In this document: piece by piece, positions 16,150-24,042 of the stretch
Numbering within the stretch: the stretch's first letter is position 1
How the letters are laid out: every line of letters begins with the position of its first letter
Source: Bacillota bacterium
GTDB taxonomy: Bacteria; Bacillota_E; JAJZYS01; JAJYTV01
Direction of reading: 5' to 3'
Length of the DNA: 64,000 nucleotides
Assembly (NCBI GenBank): GCA_021845645.1
Contig: JAJZVM010000009.1
Location: forward strand, 1 to 64,000
Notes under the pieces: model-generated
Told to the model about the DNA's origin: nothing
The model's database searches: none
The model's input: the letters and a program-made list of their open reading frames with translations, nothing else
Position numbers and translations under genes: made by a program

Positions 16150-18365
16150 GCGGTGCTTACCCCTTGCCAGGGAACCCGCTGCCGCTCGTCTCACTTCGTC
16201 TCTTCCGCTGGGGTCCGCAGGCGATCGTCGTGGACCCCGTCGACAGCCGCGCGGCACGCCAGATCCCAGAGGATATCGCGCGCAGATCCCGCCTGCTCGT
16301 CTACGCGCGCAGCTCTACGGCGTACTACGTCACTACGGACGTGTCCTTAAGCGACACCGCGCTTGAGGTACTTGCGGATCTCGATCTGCCCTCGCGCCTC
16401 GCCCAAAGTTCCTCCGAGGAGCTGGAAGAAGCCTGGCGCCGTGCCTATGCCGCGCCGGAGGGGCTGACCGCCAAGCCGCGCCTCGGCGAGCTCCTCGAGG
16501 CGAGAGGTCATGCACCGTGGTCAGCCATACGGGAAGCGCTCGACGAGCAGCGCGTCTTCGGCGGCCAGCTCGGCTGGCACCTGACGAGCCGCAACGACGT
16601 GAGCTATCTCGACGTCGCGGAGGCCGTCGCCGCGCAGCACGCGTTGCCGCTCGTCGACCTTCTGACCGGATCGGGTGGCCCTGGTGCGTCCGCCCTGCGC
16701 CTCGAGCCTGCGCTCTTCGACTGCATGCCGGAGGAATTCTGGCGCACGCACCTCACGGTGCCCCTCGGTCGCACGGCACGCGGCCTGCACGTGGCCATGG
16801 TCGACCCGGACGACCAGGACGCACGTACCGAGCTTGCGGCGCTCGGCCTCGGTGCCGTGCGAGTCTCCGTCACGGGCTACCGCGATGTACTGGCGGCTCT
16901 CGAAACCCGTTACCACGAGGAGTATACCGAACGGAGCCTTGCCGATCTCGCCCGGCGCAGGCCGGACGACAGCGCGGGCTACCTGCTTTCGCGAGGGCAG
17001 GCGATCGGGATAATCGCCGTCCTCAGCCTGCTGACGCTGGGCCTCATAACGCACTTCATGTTCACCCTGACCATCGTGAACGCCGTCTTCGGCGTCCTCT
17101 ACTTCTGGGCGATGGTGCACAAGGTGGTGCTCCTGACCCGCCCGGCCGACAGGCTGCTGGAGATCAGCCTGAGCGACGAGGATCTGACGGCCCTCCGCGC
17201 TCCGGGTCTGCCTCCCTACACGGTGCTCGTGCCGGCTTACCGCGAAGCCGAAGTCCTCCCCATCCTCGCGAAGGCCCTGACCGAACTCGATTACCCGAAG
17301 GACCGGCTCGACGTCAAGCTGCTGCTGGAAGCGGACGATCGCGAGACGATCGAGGCAGCCCGCGCCATGCGCCTGCCGAACTACATCGAGATCATGGTCG
17401 TCCCGCCGTCACGGCCTCAGACCAAGCCCAAGGCCTGCAACTACGGCCTCACGCATGCGCGGGGCGACTACGTCGTGATCTTCGACGCAGAGGACATTCC
17501 CGAGCGCAGCCAGCTGCGCAAGGCGGTCGCCGCCTTCCGCAAGGCGCCGTCCAACGTGGCCTGCATCCAGGCCAAGCTTTCCTACTTCAACTGGGACCAG
17601 AACCTCCTCACGCGGTGGTTCACGGCGGAGTACGCCGCGTGGTTCGACCTGCTGCTGCCCGCCCTGCACGGCGCCGGGCTGCCCATCCCACTCGGCGGTA
17701 CGTCGAACCACTTCAGAACGGACGTCCTGCGAGAGGTCGGTGCCTGGGACCCCTTCAACGTGGCCGAGGACGCCGACCTCGGCGTGCGCCTCTACAAGGC
17801 CGGCTACCAGACGCTCGTGATGGACTCCACCACCTACGAGGAGGCCAACTCCGAGTTCGTCAACTGGGTCCGCCAGCGCTCAAGGTGGGTCAAGGGGTAC
17901 ATTCAGACCTGGCTCGTGCACATGCGCCATCCTTGGCGCCTCTACCGCGAGTTGGGTGCCAAGGGCTTCCTTGGCTTCCAGCTCGTCGTCGGCGGCACGC
18001 CCTTCCCGTTCCTCGTAAACCCCTTCTACTGGCTGCTCACGACGCTTTGGTTCCTCTCCATCTGGCGCTCGGTGCCGCTCATGTTCCCGAGTTGGCTCTA
18101 CTTCCTCGCCTCCTTGAACCTCTTCCTCGGCAACCTCAGCTTCATCTTCATCAACATGGTCGGAGCGGCTCGCCGTGGCGACTGGCAGCTGGTGAAGTAT
18201 GAAGTGGCCATGCCCGTCTACTGGTCCATGATGTCGGTCGCGGCCTGGAAGGCGGCGCTGCAGCTCATCTCACGACCGTCCTACTGGGAGAAGACGCAGC
18301 ACGGACTTTTGCGCACGGCCGTGCTGGACGCCGAGGTGAAGCGGTCAGGTACGTTCGAGGCATGA
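16146..18365 (+). CDS. Processive-type GT2 glycosyltransferase with N-terminal MshEN-like domain
   Basis: 739 residues. Residues about 110-265 resemble the MshEN/GspE N-terminal domain (LGELLEARG...DVAEAVAAQHALPLVDL, VPLGRTARGLHVAMVDPDD), which in related proteins binds cyclic-di-GMP. Two membrane helices (about 283-330) lead to a GT2 domain: LVPAYREAEVL, EADDRE (395-400), FDAED (446-450), GGTSNHFR, EDADLG (541) and QRSRW (577-581), the full set of a processive beta-glycosyltransferase of the cellulose/hyaluronan synthase type. Further C-terminal helices would form the export pore. It probably polymerises or lipid-links a surface glycan, perhaps under second-messenger control. It overlaps the GT-C-like gene by 4 bp. 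Confidence 0.85.
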   Translation: MSGAYPLPGNPLPLVSLRLFRWGPQAIVVDPVDSRAARQIPEDIARRSRLLVYARSSTAYYVTTDVSLSDTALEVLADLDLPSRLAQSSSEELEEAWRRAYAAPEGLTAKPRLGELLEARGHAPWSAIREALDEQRVFGGQLGWHLTSRNDVSYLDVAEAVAAQHALPLVDLLTGSGGPGASALRLEPALFDCMPEEFWRTHLTVPLGRTARGLHVAMVDPDDQDARTELAALGLGAVRVSVTGYRDVLAALETRYHEEYTERSLADLARRRPDDSAGYLLSRGQAIGIIAVLSLLTLGLITHFMFTLTIVNAVFGVLYFWAMVHKVVLLTRPADRLLEISLSDEDLTALRAPGLPPYTVLVPAYREAEVLPILAKALTELDYPKDRLDVKLLLEADDRETIEAARAMRLPNYIEIMVVPPSRPQTKPKACNYGLTHARGDYVVIFDAEDIPERSQLRKAVAAFRKAPSNVACIQAKLSYFNWDQNLLTRWFTAEYAAWFDLLLPALHGAGLPIPLGGTSNHFRTDVLREVGAWDPFNVAEDADLGVRLYKAGYQTLVMDSTTYEEANSEFVNWVRQRSRWVKGYIQTWLVHMRHPWRLYRELGAKGFLGFQLVVGGTPFPFLVNPFYWLLTTLWFLSIWRSVPLMFPSWLYFLASLNLFLGNLSFIFINMVGAARRGDWQLVKYEVAMPVYWSMMSVAAWKAALQLISRPSYWEKTQHGLLRTAVLDAEVKRSGTFEA

Positions 18366-19999
18366 GCACGCTCTCCGAGTGGGCCACGCGGGCCAGATCG
18401 CAGCGTCCGAATCTGGTGCCGGCGTCGGAGCGTCCCCCCCTGGCGGAGAGTATGGCGATTGGATCGACAACAAGCGTGCTGTCGTTTCTCCTTGCGCTGC
18501 ATCTCGTACTGTATCTCCACGTCATACCGTCCGATGCCATCTCGCGTGTCGCAAACGCCTACTACGTGCTCTTCAGCCGCCAGCCGCACCTGGGTGCGAT
18601 CGGCTTCGTCTGGAATCCCCTGCCGAGTCTCTTGGAACTGCCCTTTACGCTGCTGCACAGCGCGTGGCCGGCACTGGTATCGGACGGTCTGGCAGCCAAC
18701 ATCGTCAGTGCCGCCTTTGCCGGTCTCGGCGCCTTCTACATGAACAGGCTCATGTTTCGCTTCAATCTGGAACGCTGGCTGCGCATCACCCTTACGGCGA
18801 TCTATGCGTACAATCCCCTGATTCTGTTCTATGGCGCAAATGGCATGACCGACGTGATGATGGTGTCGACTTTCCTGGCAGCCTGGGAAGGGGCCCTTGC
18901 GTACTACCAGGAGCATCACCTAGGCGCTCTCGTCGCTGCTGCTATCTGGCTTTCCATCGCGTTTCTCATCCGCTACGAAGCCGTGCCCTTCGCCGCATTG
19001 CTCGCGCTTGGCCTCGCCTTCGCCCTCTTCCAGCAGCGTCGGCCACCCCTGGAGATCGAAGGCGTGCTGACGATCCTGCTCACACCCGTGGTCTACGTTT
19101 CAGCGCTCTGGATCTATCTCAACTGGCTGATCATGAAGAACCCGCTCTACTTCCTGACCTCTGTCTACGGAAATGCTGCGCAGCTGGGGACCGGAGCCTA
19201 CGCGTACGCAGGACTGCAGGGAGTCGCCGAGCACCCGGTTGCAGTGCTGGCATATGTGCTGAGGTTCACTCTGCTGTTCTGGCCGATCATACCTGCACTG
19301 GTACTCCTCGTCCCTCTCAGCATGTTCAAACGGACGCGCGACGCCCGCGTGGCTCTTCTGCTGCTGCCGGTGGCCGCTCTGCCGCTTCTCCAGGCAGTCA
19401 TGCTGTATCTCGGCAAGTCGGCAGGCTGGGATCGTTTCTTCCTGACGTACATTCCGGCTGGCGTCCTGCTGGTCGCCTTTCTGATCTCCAAGGTAAGCGG
19501 ATCGTGGCGTGGCCCTGTGGCCGCAGGCGCCTTGGTCGTTCTCCTAACGGGAGATGCGGGGACACTCTTGGCGATGAGCAGCCCTATCCTCGGACATGGT
19601 GATGGTCCAACGATGGCCGCCATCGTCCAAGACCGACCCGTCAGTTCGGGACTGTCCCAGGACCAGGCCATCGCCCGCTACATCGACCGACATCCGCACC
19701 TTCTGGTCGGGCTGGACACCTTCACCTTCTGGGACGTGGTGCTGTCGGCGCGCAATCCGCATCAGTACGTCATCACGTCCGACCTGAACTTCCAGAGCAT
19801 CCTCCACTACCCCGAAGGCCGCATCAGCGACCTCCTCGTGCCGAAACCGACCAACGGCATGCAGCTCGACGCCGTAGACCAGGCCTATCCCGGTCTCTGG
19901 CGGCATGGCGAGTCCTGGGCGGTCCTCGTCAAGTCGTTTCCCGGCAGCCAGGGTGCCCGGCTCTACCGCATCCTGCCGAACGCGCCCGGTAGACCCTAG
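18362..19999 (+). CDS. GT-C-like polytopic membrane protein (glycosyltransferase 39-type)
   Basis: 545 residues with about ten membrane helices and a C-terminal extracytoplasmic region. The early loop RVANAYYVLFSRQPHLGAIGFVWNPLPSL, with its acidic and aromatic residues after helix 1, resembles the first loop of dolichyl- or polyprenyl-phosphate-dependent mannosyltransferases (GT39/GT83, GT-C fold). Later segments such as LAFLIRYEAVPFAALLALG-type helices fit the family. It would transfer a sugar from a lipid carrier outside the membrane, to protein or glycan. As last gene of the operon it may glycosylate the exosortase substrate or finish the polymer. No single catalytic motif proves this. Confidence 0.62.
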   Translation: MSTLSEWATRARSQRPNLVPASERPPLAESMAIGSTTSVLSFLLALHLVLYLHVIPSDAISRVANAYYVLFSRQPHLGAIGFVWNPLPSLLELPFTLLHSAWPALVSDGLAANIVSAAFAGLGAFYMNRLMFRFNLERWLRITLTAIYAYNPLILFYGANGMTDVMMVSTFLAAWEGALAYYQEHHLGALVAAAIWLSIAFLIRYEAVPFAALLALGLAFALFQQRRPPLEIEGVLTILLTPVVYVSALWIYLNWLIMKNPLYFLTSVYGNAAQLGTGAYAYAGLQGVAEHPVAVLAYVLRFTLLFWPIIPALVLLVPLSMFKRTRDARVALLLLPVAALPLLQAVMLYLGKSAGWDRFFLTYIPAGVLLVAFLISKVSGSWRGPVAAGALVVLLTGDAGTLLAMSSPILGHGDGPTMAAIVQDRPVSSGLSQDQAIARYIDRHPHLLVGLDTFTFWDVVLSARNPHQYVITSDLNFQSILHYPEGRISDLLVPKPTNGMQLDAVDQAYPGLWRHGESWAVLVKSFPGSQGARLYRILPNAPGRP

Positions 20000-20003
20000 C
20001 CGG

Positions 20004-20180
20004 ATGGGGCCCGTTGCCCAGCATCGCATCTACGCGCTCCCTTCCTCCGCCCTCCAGGAGTTCGGTGCCTGGGTGAGCCGATACCGCAGCCTGGCGACGG
20101 ACCCTCCCAATGCCCTGGCGTCGTATCTCGACCGCGGCGCCGATCGCCCGAGGCAGGTCCAGGAGGAAGGGAGCGCGTGA
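20004..20180 (+). pseudogene. C-terminal remnant of an ArsR-type regulator
   Basis: Only 58 codons remain. YALPSSALQEFGAWVSRYRSLATDPPNALASYLD matches the end of those ArsR regulators that travel with SRPBCC/AHSA1 genes (Y-x-L-x-x-x-x-L-x-E-x-x-x-W, then LDALERHLD-like). The winged-helix part is absent, so the piece cannot bind DNA. It overlaps by 4 bp a damaged AHSA1 gene, the usual partner. Confidence 0.5.
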
Positions 20181-20671
20181 CGGTGCCATCCGAGGTGTCT
20201 GGCGCCATCGGCCGATGGCGGCCTGGCGACCCTGACGTTCGTGCGCCGGCTCACCCATCCCGTCGCGGAGGCGTGGGAGGCCATGACCGACCCGGAGCAG
20301 CGCCGTCGACGGAGAAGCACATGAGCGGCCGCATCCTGACGTGGGACCCGCCGCACGTGTTCGCGCACGAATGCCACCAGGCCATCGTCCGCGACAGCGT
20401 CGTGCGCTACGAGCTGGTCGCAGTCGGCGACGACACCATCCTCACCTTCACGCACTGCGGCCTGAATCCCCGCGATGCGCGCGGCTTCAACCCAGGCACG
20501 CACGCCTGCCTCGACCGCCTGACCGCCCAGATCGCCTGCACCGAACCGCTCGCCTGGTCTACGCGCCATCGCGAGGTCGCCGTGTCCTGCACGCAGGCGC
20601 TCCCCGCGCCTCCGCTGTCTGGTCTGTTGCGGCGCCTTCGGCCCCTCCGCACCTCTATCGGCGACGTCTAG
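20177..20671 (+). pseudogene. Damaged SRPBCC (AHSA1-like) domain gene
   Basis: The gene is broken. One frame encodes GGLATLTFVRRLTHPVAEAW and continues EAMTDPEQ, the start of an AHSA1 domain. A different frame from about 20320 gives GRILTWDPPHVFAHECHQAI, ELVAVGDDTILTFTHCGL, the second half. The connecting 40-odd residues, normally ending with the GG-x-F/Y strand, are missing, so there was an internal deletion plus a frame change. With the ArsR remnant just upstream this is a decayed ArsR-AHSA1 pair. Its end overlaps the SIMPL gene on the other strand by 4 bp. Confidence 0.6.
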
Positions 20672-21381
20672 CGGAAGCTGTAGGTCACCTGCACCGACAC
20701 CTGGACCTGCTGGTTGCCCGTGGCGATCGGGGCGGCCGCCGCGCTCGCGTGCGCCGCCGAGTACATGATGGGCAGCGGCGTCTGCGATGTGGTCACATTC
20801 ACGTTCTTCACCTTGCCGAGCACGACCCCGAGCTCGGCGGCCTCGGCGGCAGCCTGCTTCTTCGCGGCCTTGAGCGCCGCCGCCACCGCCTGCTGCTGGC
20901 CCGCGTTCGGATCCGAGGTCTGGAGCTGCAGGCCGTTCAGCTGGTTGGCGCCTGCGGCGGTCGCCGCCGTGACTACCGCGCCGAGGTGCTGCAGGTCTTG
21001 CGTCGTGACGGTGAACTGCTCCTGCGCCTGATAGCCCTGCGGCGTGCCGCTCGGTCCGTAGTTCTGGCTCAGGTTCAGGTTCGACGTCTGCACCTGCGCG
21101 GCGCTGATGCCGTACTTCGCGACCGCCTTCAGGAGCGCCGTCGCGACCGATGAGAGCTTCTGCAGCGCAGCCGGCGCCGTCGAGGCGGTCTCCTGCGCGC
21201 CGAGGTTGATCTGCGCCTCGTCGGGCTTGACCCACGCACTGCCCGACGCGCTGACCTCCAGCTGTCCCTGCGGGGCGCTCTGGCCGCGCACGCCGCTTCC
21301 TGCGAGAAAGCCGATGCCGAGCACCACGCAGACCACCACCAGCGCAAGCACCGCCTCGGACCACCTGGGCCAGGTCATCAT
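20668..21381 (-). CDS. SIMPL-domain (DUF541) exported protein
   Basis: 237 residues. One N-terminal membrane anchor or signal (VLALVVVCVVLGIGFLAG) is followed by the SIMPL domain: LEVSASGSAWVKPDEAQINLG, then the conserved QTSNLNLSQNYG...GYQAQEQFTVT, and AAKKQAAAEAAELGVVLGKV. The family is periplasmic or surface-located and linked with oxidative stress or interleukin-receptor-associated signalling by name only; the molecular function is unclear. AGGGGAGGGGCGC precedes ATG 21381. It lies 57 bp downstream of the candidate anti-sigma gene on the same strand and may belong to that regulon. Confidence 0.85.
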   Translation of the reverse strand: MMTWPRWSEAVLALVVVCVVLGIGFLAGSGVRGQSAPQGQLEVSASGSAWVKPDEAQINLGAQETASTAPAALQKLSSVATALLKAVAKYGISAAQVQTSNLNLSQNYGPSGTPQGYQAQEQFTVTTQDLQHLGAVVTAATAAGANQLNGLQLQTSDPNAGQQQAVAAALKAAKKQAAAEAAELGVVLGKVKNVNVTTSQTPLPIMYSAAHASAAAAPIATGNQQVQVSVQVTYSFR

Positions 21382-21437
21382 GCGCCCCTCCCCTGCTCTT
21401 TCCGCCCAGAGAACACCCGTCGCAGCGTCGCGTGACG

Positions 21438-22454
21438 CTACGGTCGCAGGGCCACCGCCTTGATCTGCATCATGGTCCCTTCATGGCCCGGCGCGAGGAA
21501 GCGCAGGCTTCTGGTGCCACTCGGCAGCGGATCGAAGACGAGCGTCGCGCTCATGCCGCCCGGGGCCGGCGTCAGTTCCACGCGGACCGGCCGCTCCTCG
21601 CCGCGACCGGCCTCGAGGACGATCGCTGCCGCGAGCGACGGCTCCGCCACCCGGAACCGCGCCGCCGTCCCGCCGACACCGGCGTCGAGCGCGACGAGGC
21701 GCACGCCCTGAAGCCGCGTCGCCTGATCCCCAGGGGCCAGCCTAAGACGCGCCGTCACCGCGGACCCGGGCGGCGGCGGCAGGAGGACGGCGACAGTGCC
21801 CCCCTTCGCCTGCAGCCGGTACCAGCCGGAGGGGAGTTGGCCGAAGTCGATCAGGGCAAGGGGGCCACGCCGCCGCACCGCGAGCCTCGCGGTCCTGCCC
21901 CGCAGGTCCTGCGCCGTGACGAACGCCACCGCGGCGCCTGCCGGCCAGCGCAGTGCGAGGACGTCCGGGCGCAGCCAGATCCCCTGCAAGGTCTGTCGGG
22001 CGACCTGGGCAGCACCGTGGACGGCGAGTCCGACGCTTGGCGCCGCCGTCGCCTTCGGCTGGGACGGCGCAGTCGCAGAACGCATGTTCTGTGTGTACGT
22101 CTGCATTGGGCCGCTCCGGGGCCCCGAGGCGGCAGGCGCTGCACCGACCTGTGCAAAGTCCGTCCACGGGACGCTCGTCGCGGGCTGCGCCGCCAGAAGG
22201 GCCGCGGCGACAGCTGCCGCCGCCCCTGGCCATACGAAGACGCCGCGGCGACGGCCGCGGGCGGGCGGCATCAGCCGCTCGACGAACGCCGCCGCGTCCT
22301 CCGGCCAGAGAGGCTCGCCGAGGGCGCGGACAGCCCGCGCGAGGTCCAGGAGCTCGTCGCCCTGCGGATCGCCGGACGACGCCTGCCTATCGCCACGGGC
22401 GAGCCCGTCGAGGGCCTCGTCGAGCCGTCGCTGCAGCTCCTCGTCCATGCTCAC
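21438..22454 (-). CDS. Candidate membrane-anchored anti-sigma factor
   Basis: 338 residues. The N-terminal 70 residues (DEELQRRLDEALDGLARGDR...LARAVRALGEP) are helical and cytoplasmic, as in sigma-binding domains of anti-sigma factors, though no zinc (HxxxCxxC) motif is present. One membrane helix follows (VWPGAAAAVAAALLAA, about 74-90), then a 240-residue Ala/Pro-rich extracytoplasmic region with beta-strand character. The GTG start overlaps the stop of the ECF sigma gene by 4 bp, the strongest argument for the assignment. I know no close family for the outer region, which would be the sensor. Confidence 0.6.
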   Translation of the reverse strand: MSMDEELQRRLDEALDGLARGDRQASSGDPQGDELLDLARAVRALGEPLWPEDAAAFVERLMPPARGRRRGVFVWPGAAAAVAAALLAAQPATSVPWTDFAQVGAAPAASGPRSGPMQTYTQNMRSATAPSQPKATAAPSVGLAVHGAAQVARQTLQGIWLRPDVLALRWPAGAAVAFVTAQDLRGRTARLAVRRRGPLALIDFGQLPSGWYRLQAKGGTVAVLLPPPPGSAVTARLRLAPGDQATRLQGVRLVALDAGVGGTAARFRVAEPSLAAAIVLEAGRGEERPVRVELTPAPGGMSATLVFDPLPSGTRSLRFLAPGHEGTMMQIKAVALRP

Positions 22455-22996
22455 CCCTCCCTCCGGGCGGCCTCACGGGCAAGGATGCCCTTCAGGCGCA
22501 CGAGTGCGCGATACTGGAGCGCCCGCACCGCCTCAGGCGTGCGGGCGAGCGCCTGGCCGGCCTCGGCGGCGCTCAGCCCTGCGACGAGCCTGAGCTCCAG
22601 TACCCGCCGCTGGTCCGGGTCGAGCGCGGCGAGCGCCGCGCTGAGCCTTGCGCGGCCCTCCGCGGCCAGCAGTTGCTCCTCCGGCGTCGGGCCCGGGTCC
22701 GGCCGTGCATCGTCCAGGAGCTCAACCTGCGGATGGCGGTAGGCGTCCCGCGCGCGGTTGCGGCAGAGGTTCAGCGCGATGGTGCGCAGGTAGGGTCCGA
22801 GCCGCTCGCCCTCGAAGCGGTCGATCTGGCGCCACATGCGCAGGAACGTCTCCTGCGTGACGTCCTCCGCCTCGGCGCGGTCGCAAAGACGGCTGTAGAC
22901 GACGCGATAGACGCCCTGCCAGTGCAGGCGGCAAAGCTCCGCCGCGGCATCACGCCGCCCGTCCTTCGCGGCGCGGATCAGTTCGCCTTCCTCCAT
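22451..22996 (-). CDS. ECF-family RNA polymerase sigma factor
   Basis: 181 residues with sigma region 2 (LCRLHWQGVYRVVYSRLCDRAEAEDVTQETFLRMWRQ as successive segments, including the DVTQETF core-binding stretch) and region 4 (LDPDQRRVLELRLVAGLSAAEAGQALARTPEAVRALQYRAL, a helix-turn-helix for the -35 element). The linker is short and Pro-rich, as in ECF sigmas. ATG 22996 follows a CGACACGATGGAGG-like site. It is co-transcribed with the candidate anti-sigma gene. Its own promoter should lie in the 176-bp gap to 23172, where I cannot pick out a motif confidently. Confidence 0.9.
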   Translation of the reverse strand: MEEGELIRAAKDGRRDAAAELCRLHWQGVYRVVYSRLCDRAEAEDVTQETFLRMWRQIDRFEGERLGPYLRTIALNLCRNRARDAYRHPQVELLDDARPDPGPTPEEQLLAAEGRARLSAALAALDPDQRRVLELRLVAGLSAAEAGQALARTPEAVRALQYRALVRLKGILAREAARREG

Positions 22997-23172
22997 CGTG
23001 TCGCCCTGTCACCGCCGTTCGATGAACACCTTGTCGCCCGCAGCGTGACGGGCGGCAGGAATCTTCCCGCCTGCAGCGGAATGCCAATGCCATGGTGCGT
23101 TCCGCCGCCAGCCCTTCCCCAACGCCCGAGACAACTCCTGCCGTCTGCGCAGGCTACCCCTGGAGGGTGAAC

Positions 23173-23946
23173 GTGAAGAAACCGGACTACGATGACGTCA
23201 TCGAGCGCCTGCGCGCCGTCGCCGACGACTACGGCGGCCAGCTGACGCAGGGCGCCGAGGCGGACGGCTACCCGCTCTACCACCTCGATCTGCCGGGCCC
23301 CGAAGGGGCGCCGCGCTTTCTCCTGTCGGCGGGCATCCATGGCGAGGAGCCGGGTGCCACGACAGGCTTCCTCCACTGGTGCGAGCGCGATCTCGCGAAG
23401 TGGCTGCACATCTTCCACATCGAAGCCTTCCCATGCCTCAATCCCTGGGGCTTCGAGCGGGGCATCCGCTACGACGCGCAGGGACGGGATCTGAACCGCT
23501 GCTTCCGCGACGAGAACCCCCCGCCGGCCGTGCAGATGGTGCGCGAGGCGACGGCCGGCGCACATTTCGCCATGGCCGTCGACATGCACGAAGACTGCGA
23601 CTACTTCGGCTTCTACGTCTACGAGCGCCTGGAGCACGGTCCGGCGGTGGCGCCGGCCCTGCTGCAGCGCATCGCGCAGGAGGGACCGCTCTCCTACGGC
23701 GAGGAAGGCGACGACCCGCCGATCGAGCAGGGGCTCGTGCGCATGCCGTGGCCCCGCGGCAGGAGCCTCGTCGATCTGGCCGCCGAGCGCCCGCAGTGGC
23801 CGCTCGCGTTCTACCTCTACCATGTCGCCGACCATGTCATCACGGTCGAGACGCCCGGCCGCCAGCCGCTCGACGTCCGCGTGCGCATGCAGCGGGCTGC
23901 CGCGGAGACGGCCCTCTACTTCACGCAGCGCCGGCTCGGACTCTGA
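23173..23946 (+). CDS. M14-family zinc carboxypeptidase-like protein
   Basis: 257 residues. Zinc site: SAGIHGEEPGATTG gives His and Glu (HxxE), and DMHEDCDYFGFYVYE supplies the third ligand and region. NPWGFERGIRYDAQGRDLNRCF holds the substrate-carboxylate Arg of the DLNR type seen in M14 and aspartoacylase/succinylglutamate desuccinylase relatives, and VETPGRQPLDVR contains the late catalytic Glu. It likely hydrolyses a peptide or N-acyl amino acid in the cytosol. CTGGAGGG precedes GTG 23173 (GTG 23167 is next best); the longer frame from 23092 lacks a ribosome site. It precedes the tryptophanase gene. Confidence 0.78.
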   Translation: MKKPDYDDVIERLRAVADDYGGQLTQGAEADGYPLYHLDLPGPEGAPRFLLSAGIHGEEPGATTGFLHWCERDLAKWLHIFHIEAFPCLNPWGFERGIRYDAQGRDLNRCFRDENPPPAVQMVREATAGAHFAMAVDMHEDCDYFGFYVYERLEHGPAVAPALLQRIAQEGPLSYGEEGDDPPIEQGLVRMPWPRGRSLVDLAAERPQWPLAFYLYHVADHVITVETPGRQPLDVRVRMQRAAAETALYFTQRRLGL

Positions 23947-24042
23947 ACGCGCGGGAACCGGGCTGCATCCTGCCTCGCCACTTCCCATCCTGTAGCGACG
24001 CAGGTCTGCGGCATGACCGATCTACCCTTGGAGGTGGCACCC

